Part shown: piece by piece, positions 52,089 to 61,445 of the stretch | Layout of the letters: each line of letters opens with the position of its first letter | Position numbering within the stretch: position 1 is the first letter of the stretch | Assembly (NCBI GenBank): GCA_913049915.1 | Contig: CAJWZC010000011.1 | Span: forward strand, 1-63,886 | Length of the DNA stretch: 63,886 nucleotides | Direction of reading: 5' to 3' | Source: an uncultured Colwellia sp. | GTDB taxonomy: Bacteria > Pseudomonadota > Gammaproteobacteria > Enterobacterales > Alteromonadaceae | Program-made: the position numbers and the translations under genes | Notes under the pieces: model-generated | Told to the model about the DNA's origin: nothing | The model's input: the letters and a program-made list of their open reading frames with translations, nothing else | Database searches by the model: none

Positions 52089-53156
52089 TTACTTTGATGA
52101 TAGCTGAGCTTGGTAAATAGTAAACCCTTTATCTTTTGTTATCACGCGAGTATTACCAATGTGTGCTTCCATAATTGGTTGATAACGCAAAAAACTATTA
52201 GCTACTATGGTGATGTTACCTTGCTTGTTTAGTTTCTTGTTTATTCCAGCTAAAAAATCTTCGCTAGCTTGATAGTGCGTTTTAACACCCTGATGAAAAG
52301 GCGGGTTTGAAACAACATAATGATAGTGGTCATTAACATCAGATAAGCTATTTGAAGGAAATACATTACCTGATAGATTATTCAACGCTAAGCTTTCTTG
52401 TGCTGAAGTCAAAGCTAAGGCACTTACATCAAGTAGAGATAAGTTTGTATTATTAAATTTCTTGCCAATAAAACAGCTGATAACACCTGCACCACAGCCA
52501 AAGTCTAGCACTTTTCCTACTATTGTATCGGGTAAATTACTCAGCAATAATGCCGTACCTAGATCTAATTTCTGTTGACTGAAAACGCCTGGTAACGACG
52601 CTATAGTCAGTTTAATGCCTTCAACGGTAATCTGATATCTTTTAAACCAATCTTGCAAGTTGAAAACAACCAATAATTTTTCTGGGAGAAATATACCGAC
52701 AAATAGCAAGCAGTGACGTGCAGCATCAACTTTTTGACAGTAGGATAATATATTTAATGTTAATTTTTCCACTGATTGAATACCACCTTTTTTCTCACCC
52801 ACTAATAATATTTTTGTTGTCTCACTTATACAGTGAGCAATCATAGCGAGGGTGAAATTTAGTTCAGCCTTACTTTTAGGGAAGGTGATGATAACGAGAT
52901 CATGGTAAGTGTTTGTTTGATAAGTACTGGCGAATATTGTCTGGATATTATTTTTATTAGATGAACTACCATGTTTTCTAGTAATTGCCTGATAATCTAT
53001 GAAATTGGTATTGAAGCAATTAATACTGTCTGGTTTATGAATCTCTAGGTAGGCATCAATAAAGCCATCTTCAGGTAAGTTAATTAATAAGGGAGATTTA
53101 GCGATAAGTAATTCGCTATTACGTAATAAAACTTGGCTAGGATTTGACAAAGACAT
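52089..53156 (-). CDS. rsmC: 16S rRNA guanine-N2 methyltransferase RsmC
   Basis: About 355 aa from the ATG at 53156 (MSLSNPSQVLLRNSE); a GTG four codons earlier is less typical. RsmC methylates G1207 of 16S rRNA. The C-terminal Rossmann domain has VLDFGCGAGVISCF (SAM site) and the catalytic NPPFHQG; LPGVFSQQKLDLGTALLL precedes it, as in Escherichia coli. The N-terminal half is a diverged duplicate domain. It is the first gene of an rsmC-kinase-arcA row. Confidence 0.92.
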   Translation of the reverse strand: MSLSNPSQVLLRNSELLIAKSPLLINLPEDGFIDAYLEIHKPDSINCFNTNFIDYQAITRKHGSSSNKNNIQTIFASTYQTNTYHDLVIITFPKSKAELNFTLAMIAHCISETTKILLVGEKKGGIQSVEKLTLNILSYCQKVDAARHCLLFVGIFLPEKLLVVFNLQDWFKRYQITVEGIKLTIASLPGVFSQQKLDLGTALLLSNLPDTIVGKVLDFGCGAGVISCFIGKKFNNTNLSLLDVSALALTSAQESLALNNLSGNVFPSNSLSDVNDHYHYVVSNPPFHQGVKTHYQASEDFLAGINKKLNKQGNITIVANSFLRYQPIMEAHIGNTRVITKDKGFTIYQAQLSSK

Positions 53157-53168
53157 AAGGCAAGACAC

Positions 53169-53945
53169 AGTGCAATAAATACAGGAATAATAATAGTTAT
53201 ATTCTACGGTAAATAAGTATAAGGGAATAGGGTTATTTAAGGTAAGTTAATTGTACCCAAGTAAAAAAAATGCTTAAATAGTAAGTGTCCCTAATTCTAA
53301 TTTAATCGTTGATTGACCGTTAAATTTTAATAGGGCCAGAAGAGGAGCGTTAACCAGGTAATTACTATTGTTTTGAGTATTTCAAAAGCAGAGATCAAAC
53401 TCTGTAGATAGTAATGAGGGGGATTAACGCCGAGATAAATAGCTATTTGATAAGCTATTTATCGGTTGTGTACTTTATACCTAATACCCGCTCCACTTGA
53501 AGATGCTTACTTTAGGAAAACCGAGCGAATCATAATCAATGCACATTTTTTTGTTAAGGGTTTCTCCCTTAAAAAAATGTAACGACGAGTATGTTTTGTT
53601 CAGATTTCCCCAGAGGACTGGTTTATAAACGCTTTAAGCAAGGCATTTCTAATTCCAGCTGAATCTAGCATCTAGCAAGTGGAACGGCTATAAATAAAGT
53701 AGTGGGCTGAATCCCAACAACTGTCACTTTGAATAACAGCCATAATGGTTGTTTAGGTGGGGAGCTTCTGGTCTTTGCATATTAGCCAAAATGCCAGCCT
53801 TGCTGATGTTATGCTCTTCTTTGTCAACGCCCAGTACTCCTCGCAATGTATCTGGTTTTATTAATTAAACGTGTTTACTCATGTCTTTAATAATACCGAT
53901 ACTCATTATTTTTATAGACTTTTTATCAGATAAGTGGAGTAATAA
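53169..53945. other. Intergenic region rich in inverted repeats
   Basis: A 777-bp gap with no gene. It contains GTAAGTGTCCCTAATTC at 53281-53297 (inverted partner of the scar at 29779), an imperfect inverted repeat at 53347-53430 (GCGTTAA ends), a GATAAATAGCT/AGCTATTTATC pair at about 53434-53463 and a family B MITE. The right end holds the promoter of the dapD-like gene. Confidence 0.6.
53472..53700. mobile_element. MITE-like element, family B, copy 2
   Basis: About 230 bp. The left end has CGCTCCACTTGAAGATGCT and the right end complement reads CGTTCCACTTGCTAGATGCT, giving clear terminal inverted repeats. The interior shares AGGACTGGTTTATAAACG and TTTCTAATTCCAGCTGAA with copy 1 at 17651-17970. 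No coding frame. Confidence 0.7.
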
Positions 53946-54695
53946 ATGGATTGGCAAGATGTATTAGTACAGTTAGAATCGGGTGTTTTACGAGCGGCAA
54001 ATCAAGATGATGCCGGTAACTGGCATGCCAATATTGAAGTGAAACAAGGTATTTTAGCTGCTTTTAAAGCGGGTAAAAATGTTACTTTTAACGATAATTA
54101 TCAGGGTTTTGTTGATAAACACAACTTACCTGCTCGTCAATTTACACCACAAGATGGTGTTCGTTTAGTTCCTGGGGGTTCATCGGTCCGTGCCGGCGCT
54201 TACGTTGCTGAAGGTGTTATTATTATGCCACCAGCTTACATTAATGTTGGTGCCTTTGTTGATACGGGCACTATGGTTGATAGCCATGCTTTAATTGGCT
54301 CGTGTGCGCAAGTAGGTAAAAATGTTCATGTTTCAGCGGCAGTTCAAATTGGTGGTGTATTAGAGCCAATAGGTGCTAGCCCCGTGATTATTGAAGATGG
54401 TGCTTTTTTAAGTGCCGGTGTTGTGGTGGTTGAAGGTATTGTTGTTAAAAAAGGTGCGGTATTAGCACCAGGTGTATCTCTTTCTAAATCAGTACCTGTT
54501 TATGATTGTGTTAATCAAGTCATGCGAGAGAAAGGTGCTGAGATTCCAGAACGTGCTGTTGTTGTGCCTGGTACTCGTCCTGTTAAAGGTGAATGGGCAG
54601 AAGCGCAAGGTTTAAGTATGGCTTGTGTGCTTATCGTTAAATATCGTGATGAGAAAAGCGATGCCTCATTAGAACTAGAATCAATTTTAAGATAA
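53946..54695 (+). CDS. DapD-like N-succinyltransferase (short form)
   Basis: A 249-aa left-handed beta-helix acyltransferase clearly related to tetrahydrodipicolinate N-succinyltransferase: VLVQLESGVLRAAN, AYINVGAFVDTGTMVDS, GSCAQVGKNVHVS, QIGGVLEPIGASPVIIED and CVLIVKYRDEKS align with DapD blocks. It lacks about 25 N-terminal residues of Escherichia coli DapD. GGAG precedes the start. It is followed by a LysA-like decarboxylase and an AstE/AspA-like deacylase, so it may work in a side pathway (compare TabB of tabtoxin synthesis) rather than, or in addition to, lysine synthesis. Confidence 0.87.
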   Translation: MDWQDVLVQLESGVLRAANQDDAGNWHANIEVKQGILAAFKAGKNVTFNDNYQGFVDKHNLPARQFTPQDGVRLVPGGSSVRAGAYVAEGVIIMPPAYINVGAFVDTGTMVDSHALIGSCAQVGKNVHVSAAVQIGGVLEPIGASPVIIEDGAFLSAGVVVVEGIVVKKGAVLAPGVSLSKSVPVYDCVNQVMREKGAEIPERAVVVPGTRPVKGEWAEAQGLSMACVLIVKYRDEKSDASLELESILR

Positions 54696-54872
54696 TACTC
54701 AGGGGTTCATAACCCCTTTGCCTTGGAGCTCAAGTTATTTGTCAAAAGTACTCATTGATAGTCATCAACTCCGTGCTTTATCCTTTAATTTGAGCTTTAC
54801 CGCTTAGTATTTATTTACCCTTGATATAACTTCTATCGCTATAAAATTATAAAGACAAATATAAAGATATCT

Positions 54873-56123
54873 ATGATGCCTAAATCCACTTGGTTTGACA
54901 CCAGTATTGAACACGCCTTAATTACTCATGAGTCGCCAGAAGATGAGCTAGGCTATTATGTTTATCAACTTGATACGCTTAAAACACATTTAGCTGCTTT
55001 GCAGCAACAAGACGTTATTAAATTATGGTTTGCCGTTAAAGCTAATCCTCTTTCTAAAATTATTCAAACCCTTGATAGTGAAGGTTTCAACTTTGATGTT
55101 GCTAGTACCGGTGAATTAACTCAAGTGCTAGCGCAAGGCATAGATCCGAGTCGCGTATTAAATACCGGGCCTGCTAAATCAAAGAAACAGCTCGCAGCAT
55201 TTGTTAAAAAAGGCGTGCGTACTTTTGTGGTTGAAAGTCTAAATCAGCTTAATTGGCTAAATGAAGTCATGTTAGAACAAGCTGAATCATGCATGAATGA
55301 TGAAAAGCCAAAAGTGCTGTTAAGAGTTCAATTGCAATGGCATGAAGGTGAGAAAAATCCTCTGGGTGGCAATAGTTTAACGCCATTTGGTCTCTCAGTA
55401 TCCGAGTGGCAGAATATCCATGTAGATAATTATCCCGCTCTAGATCTTTGTGGATTACATATTTTCCAATGGGGGAATATGCTGAGTAATGAAAAAATGT
55501 TTTCATTATGGTCTCAAATGATAAAGCCTCTAACTGATTTAGCTAACAGTATTGGTATGAGCTTAGACGTACTCGATCTGGGTGGAGGCTTAGGCATTGA
55601 TTATTTAGATGAAGGGCAATCGTTGTCTTGGTCTCAAGTTATCGAAGACTTGGCTGTTATCAAAGAAAGGTCGGGTGTCAAAGAGTTATGGTTAGAGCTA
55701 GGGCGATTTGCTGTGGCAGAATGTGGTTATTATGTCGTGCCAGTGATTGATAGAAAAATGAATTATGGCCAAGAACAACTCGTATTAGCCGCGGGTATAA
55801 ATCACTTATTACGTCCAGCGATCACCGACCAGCCTTTTCCTGTCAACATATTACGAGAAGGGGGGGCGATAGAGAAAACTGCTTTACAAGCTTTTGATCT
55901 TCATGGACCTTTGTGTACTAGTCTTGATAAACTTGGTCATTTTCACTTACCAGTAGATATTACTGTTGGTGAGAAATTAGTGTTTGGTTATTGTGGCGCT
56001 TATGGTTTTACTGAAAGTATGCCATTTTTCTTATGTCATGAATTAGCAGCTGAATATGTTTACCAAAATGGTACGCTAACTCAAGTTAGAGTAGGTCAGC
56101 CAGCCTCATCTTATTTGGCTTAG
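54873..56123 (+). CDS. PLP-dependent decarboxylase, LysA/ornithine-decarboxylase fold
   Basis: A 416-aa fold-III enzyme. The PLP lysine is in LWFAVKANP (about 47-55), HIFQWGNML (about 190-198), the phosphate-binding GGGLGIDY (about 231-238) and GPLCTSLDKLG (about 350-360), equivalent to the CESxD-type motif, are visible. The substrate end GAYGFTESMPFF differs from LysA. It probably decarboxylates an amino acid related to diaminopimelate, but the substrate cannot be read. It lies between the DapD-like and deacylase genes, 13 bp before the latter. Confidence 0.85.
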   Translation: MMPKSTWFDTSIEHALITHESPEDELGYYVYQLDTLKTHLAALQQQDVIKLWFAVKANPLSKIIQTLDSEGFNFDVASTGELTQVLAQGIDPSRVLNTGPAKSKKQLAAFVKKGVRTFVVESLNQLNWLNEVMLEQAESCMNDEKPKVLLRVQLQWHEGEKNPLGGNSLTPFGLSVSEWQNIHVDNYPALDLCGLHIFQWGNMLSNEKMFSLWSQMIKPLTDLANSIGMSLDVLDLGGGLGIDYLDEGQSLSWSQVIEDLAVIKERSGVKELWLELGRFAVAECGYYVVPVIDRKMNYGQEQLVLAAGINHLLRPAITDQPFPVNILREGGAIEKTALQAFDLHGPLCTSLDKLGHFHLPVDITVGEKLVFGYCGAYGFTESMPFFLCHELAAEYVYQNGTLTQVRVGQPASSYLA

Positions 56124-56136
56124 TGGAGAAGTGGTG

Positions 56137-57267
56137 ATGAATAAATTTACCAAAGAAGTTATGTCTGTTGGCGAAATGGCTAGTGGCGCTAAACTAACGG
56201 TACCGGTATATGCTTTTAAATCTGAAAAAAGTACTGCGCCCAACGTCTATATTCAAGCCAATATGCATGGTGCTGAAGTACAAGGCAATGCTGTTATTTT
56301 CCAATTGCTTGAGCTGCTTCAGTACTGTGAACTACAGGCTAATATTACCCTAGTTCCTTACGCTAATCCTGTTGCTTGTAATCATAAAAATGGTGAGTAT
56401 ACCTTAGGGCGCTTTGATCCCATTACTGGGGTTAACTGGAATCGAATGTATCATTTTGATCCAAGTGTTATTGAGCCTTTTGTTCTACAATATATTGATG
56501 CAAGTGAAGACGAAATAAAAATTAAATTTCAACAGCTGCTACTTACTGAAATTGAACAAAAATTAGAACATAATCTCTGGGGCATAACTACAGGACAACG
56601 AATTGCCTATCAGTTACAACGCCTTGCTCATCAAGCAGATATAGTTTTAGACTTACACACTGGGCCTATTTCAAGTAAGCACCTCTACTGCCCTGAATAT
56701 GCAAAGGCGAGTGCTGAATATTTTGATATTGAACATACAATACTTATTCAAAATGATTTTGATGGTGCAATGGATGAAGCTACTTTTTGCCCATGGTGGA
56801 GCCTACAAAAAGCCTATCAAGCTTCAGGACGAAACTTTACTATGGGTCAGGGAGCTTTTAAGAAGGAAAGTTTTACCGTTGAACTTGGCTCGCAAGAACA
56901 AATCGACTTAGATGTAGCGAAGCAAGATGCACTCAGTATTCTATCTTATTTAGCATATCAGGGTGTTGTTGATAATAAGCAGTATCAGCCACAAAAAATG
57001 ACTCGGTATGCCTGTTATCTAAAGGATTATAAAGCTTTATACTCGCCGATGGGGGGTATGGTCGATTATCTTGCTGAGTTTGGAAAACCTTTAGCAGCAG
57101 GTGAACCACTAGCACGGATTCTTCGTATGGATAATTATGGTGATGGCGAGGCCTTGCATTATGTATCACTTGAGCAGAAAGTCATTCCTATTTTACACTT
57201 CGCCTCTGCTAGTGTTAATCAAGGTACTGAGTTATATAAAGTTTTTTGTAATTACTTTGAACTTTAA
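56137..57267 (+). CDS. Succinylglutamate desuccinylase/aspartoacylase-family deacylase
   Basis: 376 aa from the ATG at 56137 with GGAG upstream (two in-frame GTG codons precede it). It belongs to the M14-like zinc deacylases: zinc ligands in NMHGAEVQGN (His and Glu) and DLHTG (His), the catalytic Glu in FTVELGS. Family enzymes remove succinyl or acetyl groups from amino acids. Placed after a succinyltransferase and a decarboxylase, it is well suited to unblock a succinylated product at the end of a three-gene route. The C-terminal part is a beta-rich domain. Confidence 0.85.
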   Translation: MNKFTKEVMSVGEMASGAKLTVPVYAFKSEKSTAPNVYIQANMHGAEVQGNAVIFQLLELLQYCELQANITLVPYANPVACNHKNGEYTLGRFDPITGVNWNRMYHFDPSVIEPFVLQYIDASEDEIKIKFQQLLLTEIEQKLEHNLWGITTGQRIAYQLQRLAHQADIVLDLHTGPISSKHLYCPEYAKASAEYFDIEHTILIQNDFDGAMDEATFCPWWSLQKAYQASGRNFTMGQGAFKKESFTVELGSQEQIDLDVAKQDALSILSYLAYQGVVDNKQYQPQKMTRYACYLKDYKALYSPMGGMVDYLAEFGKPLAAGEPLARILRMDNYGDGEALHYVSLEQKVIPILHFASASVNQGTELYKVFCNYFEL

Positions 57268-57306
57268 CGATAACTAGCTTGTCTTATTGGTTGTTTCTGT
57301 AGATGA

Positions 57307-58578
57307 TTAAATTTTCATGCTGAGTTGTAATGCCGCGCCAATGGTATCGTTATTACCGGTAAAGGCGGCAATATCAACGGCTAAAACATCCCAAGGTGAA
57401 ATACCAATACCTGCTGTGTAAATATCATCATCAATACCATTTAAATCAGTTCGATAACCTAAGCGAAATTGAATATTTTTATAGAAACGAAATTCAGCAC
57501 CTACGCCGACATATTTCGACGGCTTTAAAGAGGCAAATTGTTCCCTATCGGTAAGGTCTATTTCTATGGCTAGGCTAACCCAGCTGTTTTGAAAACTTAA
57601 ACCAAGACTTGTATTTTTTTCTAAAGTAAAAGTTACATCTTGCTCAACGTGAAGCACTGTTTGCTTAATTAAGTTGTTTGTTACTAATGCCGCATGCCAT
57701 TGACGTTCATCGCCCCAATTTATATATAAGCCTAAATCAACATTAGCACCACTTTTGTTGGTAATATTTTCATCATCGGTAATCTCAAAGTCATTGCCAT
57801 CAAATGCGTTAATTTTTACACTATTAAAATAAAGATCAATGCGTTGATATTTCAATTTTGCACCAACACTTAAATCATAACTCACGTGTGTAATTGTAGG
57901 GTAAGCGGCCATAAGTCCGGCTTCGGCAATTGAGTAGCCATCGACTGTGGTTTTTGATTGTAGATCATCTAGGTCAATATTACCGGATGAAATAGCATCA
58001 TCTAATATTTTTTCATCATCTTCGCTGTAATTCATTACTCCACCAATGCGGCCATATTGATTAGTGAAAAGACCAAAGTTTAGGTGTTGATTAGGGATAA
58101 GTATTTGTAAATTTAAACCATTACGGACCTTAACTACTTTTTTATCAATTTTTTTTAAGTCAGTAATAATATGGTCAACCTGCTGTAATAACTCATCATA
58201 ATAGTTTTTTACTTGGTCTGTTGATTGAAGGTTCTGAGTAGGAATAGCGAGAATATCATCAGCGAATACATCGAGATTTTTACTAATATCTATAGCTGTA
58301 TCAACAACATGATATTTATCAGCTGCCATGATGGCTACGTTTAATGAAAAGAAGAGTTTATCGTTGTTATCAAACGTGGTGAGTAACGCAGGGTTACTTA
58401 ATGATGAAGTAAAGTCTTGGGTTAAACCAGTAAAGCCTTGTCCAGCACGTTTAGTGGTAAAGCTTTCGCTATAACTTGGTAATACTACCGTTACCGCTAT
58501 TATAGGTAGTAGTAATAATATTTGCTTAAATATCTCAATAGCAATTTTATTTAACAGAGATTTTTTATTGAGAGCCAT
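57307..58578 (-). CDS. Outer-membrane protein of the TraF_2 (conjugal transfer TraF-like) family
   Basis: 423 aa. A signal peptide ends near residue 38 (SYSESF follows). Then GFTGLTQDFTSSLSNPALL near the start, a coiled region around 120-150, and alternating beta strands ending in GIGISPWDVLAVDIAAF and LQLSMKI, suggest an outer-membrane barrel. Proteins like this are often named plasmid transfer TraF, but no other conjugation gene is here and the role is unknown. It is convergent with the deacylase gene. Confidence 0.75.
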   Translation of the reverse strand: MALNKKSLLNKIAIEIFKQILLLLPIIAVTVVLPSYSESFTTKRAGQGFTGLTQDFTSSLSNPALLTTFDNNDKLFFSLNVAIMAADKYHVVDTAIDISKNLDVFADDILAIPTQNLQSTDQVKNYYDELLQQVDHIITDLKKIDKKVVKVRNGLNLQILIPNQHLNFGLFTNQYGRIGGVMNYSEDDEKILDDAISSGNIDLDDLQSKTTVDGYSIAEAGLMAAYPTITHVSYDLSVGAKLKYQRIDLYFNSVKINAFDGNDFEITDDENITNKSGANVDLGLYINWGDERQWHAALVTNNLIKQTVLHVEQDVTFTLEKNTSLGLSFQNSWVSLAIEIDLTDREQFASLKPSKYVGVGAEFRFYKNIQFRLGYRTDLNGIDDDIYTAGIGISPWDVLAVDIAAFTGNNDTIGAALQLSMKI

Positions 58579-58819
58579 AAAGTTATCCTTATGCTAAAGA
58601 AAGAGCAATAGCTATTCAAAGCAATAGCTTATTGGTTACTTTAAAAAAGTATAGCGTAGTGAAACGGTTTCGTTAGATGTTTAGTACATATTTATAGGTA
58701 ATAGTGCAACAGAGTGCACCGAGTGATGAGGCAGATATTTTATACTAAGTACATGTATGATGATTGAATTCATCCCTACTTGTTATACCATCACAATGAT
58801 GAACTTTGTATCATCTTAA
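58579..58819. other. Intergenic gap before the receptor remnant
   Basis: About 240 bp holding the promoter of the TraF-like gene. Nothing else was recognised. Confidence 0.4.
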
Positions 58820-60098
58820 CTTCAGTTTAATAAACAATTCATTAGCAAGGTAGCGACAAAATTTGCCTATAGTGATTATCAGTACTATGAGATTGAGCTA
58901 GGTTTAGTTGGTACAACTTTTACTAATAAAAGTTTTGAAGCATGTATTGATCTATTTCATCAGAATACAGCTGGATGGCAAGGTGCATACATAGTCCATT
59001 ATAGAGCATCAGACTTTAAGGCTTTGGGTGTTGAAGCCTTTTCTTCACCAGCTAAATCAGAAATGTTTGCTGTTGCTTGGCTAGAAGAGAAACATTTTGG
59101 CCTAGTGTTATTACAATTAGGTACTAGGGTTGAGCAAGTTAATACAGAGGCCGATGATAGTTTAATTAGTTTTGAAGATTCTCATCAAGACCAGAATGAA
59201 GTACTTACAGAGCTATCACATAATGAGCACCATGAAACATTAGTCTCATTTGATCAACAATCGTTTACACCAATTAGTGCTTCAGCGGGTTTAGTGTAGG
59301 GTTATCAATCAGGCTATAACTTATTGGTTTAAATGGTATTGTCATAACGTGTACCTTCTTATGGTGAGCTATTTTCATTCGGTCAGTATATAAGTAAAAA
59401 TACCTTTGAGGTTGGGCGATGTTTGATGAACATCAAGAGGGGGATGAAATTCATGTAGAGTTAGCTGAACAAGCCCCTGGTATTGAACAATCGCTTAATT
59501 TAGATATGACATTTCGGAAATTAAACGGTGATTTTGGCTATGTTATCAGTACTTTTTATAACCGTATTGATTATTATTAACAAGATACTGGTTTATTTTT
59601 GTAGAACATCACGAATAAGCGGAAGAGCATGAAAATGAATCGGGCCTACCAATCTTAGTATACCAACAAGATGATATTCAGATGTATGGTGTTGAAGCTG
59701 AGTTTATCTATCAAGTATCATCAGGATTTAACACAAGCTTAATCGCTGATTATATTGGATCGCGGTTAATGAATGAAGATGAAAACTTACCGAGGATCCC
59801 ATCAATACGACTTGGCGCTATTATCAATTATCAAGTAGATAAGTTTGACAGTGAACCAAGCTTGAATCATTACTTCGAACAGAATGACATTGTGGTATTA
59901 GAAACCAATACTGATAGCTACACCATGGTTGACGGACACATTAATTATTATGTTGATGGTTTTGGCGATGATTTGACCTTGTATTTAAAAGGACAAAACT
60001 TAACAAACGAAAATACTCGCGTTCATTCATAACTTCTAAAAGAAGCTACTCCATTACCAGGACGTAATTTTAGTGTTGGTATCCGTAGTAGCTTTTAA
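58820..60098 (+). pseudogene. Decayed 3' part of a ZnuD-like TonB-dependent receptor
   Basis: Protein-like segments follow each other in changing frames. They are KFAYSDYQYYEIE to SDFKALGVEAF (frame open 58820-59299, stop TAG), FDEHQEGDEIHVELAEQAPG to GYVISTFYNRIDYY (stop at about 59578), VEAEFIYQVSSGFNTSL to YLKGQNLTNE (59682-60032, stop), and the barrel end RNFSVGIRSSF ending at 60098. These are features of the C-terminal barrel of ZnuD-type receptors. The signal peptide, plug and first strands are missing, so it is a truncated and frameshifted pseudogene. Confidence 0.82.
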
Positions 60099-60186
60099 TT
60101 TTGTATGTGGCGTTGTCAATTAATAAGCTAAGCTAATTTGATATCAGCAGTGGATTGTGGTCTATCCATTGTGCAAGATAATTTTT

Positions 60187-60222
60187 TTAAGGGCTATAAC
60201 ATGGTTATAGCCCTTATTTTTG
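60187..60222. terminator. Hairpin terminator after the receptor remnant
   Basis: AAGGGCTATAAC and GTTATAGCCCTT form a 12-bp stem around ATG with T runs on both sides, so it can end transcription from either direction. Confidence 0.88.
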
Positions 60223-60286
60223 AAAGTTGATAACGCCTTTACTCGCTACTATATTAATTCAAAATTAGTTGAAGTCACCAAGTAAG

Positions 60287-61414
60287 TTATTGACAGTTTT
60301 TCTTAGCAGTGGTCTTTGACTGTTTTAAAAGTTTAGACATAGAGAAATCATAACTCTGCTGACGAGTAAATGCTTTAGTAAAGCAATAGAAGTTAATCTT
60401 ACTCAATATATCTATATTAGTAAGGGGTTCAAAAAGCGCTATGTTACTTTGATCAATAATAGTGTACTTATCATTAATCCTCTGGTCTTTTGTTGTGAAA
60501 GGGATTTGGTTGTTTAAATGATCGTATACTTGGACTAGTAGCCAAGCAATATTATAAAACTGTCCGCCGGCAGAAGCACTTAGTTGATTTTCTTTAATTT
60601 TTTTTATTGCTTCAGTATTCCAATCAAAACCGCCAATAAAGATATCTTTATTGGGTTGTAAGTCTAGCTCAATCGCGCCATCTAAAGCTCCTATTGCCAT
60701 GACATCCGAACTAGCCCAAACAACGTCAATACCGTTATGTCTAGCATAGAGTCTTTTAAACTTTATTTTTGCATCTTCTGCGGACCAGTTGGCAATTATA
60801 TCTTGAACTAAGATGACATTGTCTGTCTCTTTTACTTGGACAGCAACACCGCTACTTCGTTTCAGAGATTCCAATATCAAGTCACCACTTAAGGCGAGGA
60901 CTTTTAATTTTGAATTTGATGGGCTTTTAACTGTTATTGCTTGTTTAATTAAGTTCTTAACAAGTAAAGCCGCTCCTTGCGAATTTTCAACGTAATGTTC
61001 TGATAGCCAATATTTATACTTACCTAGGGGCTGTCCTAATTGTTTATGAGAAGATAAATGATCAGTGTCAGTGAAATCAGAATAGGTAACGAATGGGATT
61101 TTTGCTTGCTCTAATGTGGTAAAGTATTCGTACGCATTTTGCTTATAAGCGTGAAATATCAGCAAGTCTGGCTTTTTTAAAGCGGATGCTAACTTTTCAA
61201 TCACTTCAGTTTGGAAAATACGGTGACCTTGCCCTTCAATGATGGTCAGGTCAATACCGAGATCTTTTGCTGCGGCTTCTGCAACAGCATAAGTATTATA
61301 CCAATAAGGGGTGATAGTTTGCGTTTGGCTTATGTAGGTAACATCAATAGCAAGTATTTTGGAAGAAAAAATACTACTAGAGATAATAACTAGCAATAAC
61401 AATATATGTTTCAA
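60287..61414 (-). CDS. Periplasmic binding protein, sugar-binding (RbsB/LuxP-like), orphan
   Basis: 375 aa from a TTG start (61414) with AGAGG seven bases upstream; no ATG fits. A signal peptide (about 1-22, ILAIDV) is followed by a periplasmic-binding fold: VTYISQTQTITPYW, DLLIFHAYK, VWASSDVMAIGALDGA and DIFIGGFDWN are typical of type I binding proteins. No ABC permease or ATPase is nearby, so it may serve a sensor (as LuxP does) or a distant transporter. The ligand is unknown. Confidence 0.83.
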   Translation of the reverse strand: MKHILLLLVIISSSIFSSKILAIDVTYISQTQTITPYWYNTYAVAEAAAKDLGIDLTIIEGQGHRIFQTEVIEKLASALKKPDLLIFHAYKQNAYEYFTTLEQAKIPFVTYSDFTDTDHLSSHKQLGQPLGKYKYWLSEHYVENSQGAALLVKNLIKQAITVKSPSNSKLKVLALSGDLILESLKRSSGVAVQVKETDNVILVQDIIANWSAEDAKIKFKRLYARHNGIDVVWASSDVMAIGALDGAIELDLQPNKDIFIGGFDWNTEAIKKIKENQLSASAGGQFYNIAWLLVQVYDHLNNQIPFTTKDQRINDKYTIIDQSNIALFEPLTNIDILSKINFYCFTKAFTRQQSYDFSMSKLLKQSKTTAKKNCQ

Positions 61415-61445
61415 AATAAAACCTCTTTATAGGTTTATGGTAGGT

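Noticed and set aside
57307-58578. Conjugation system from the TraF-like gene
   Set aside because: No other transfer gene, relaxase or origin of transfer is visible; the family name is historical and such proteins are common in chromosomes.
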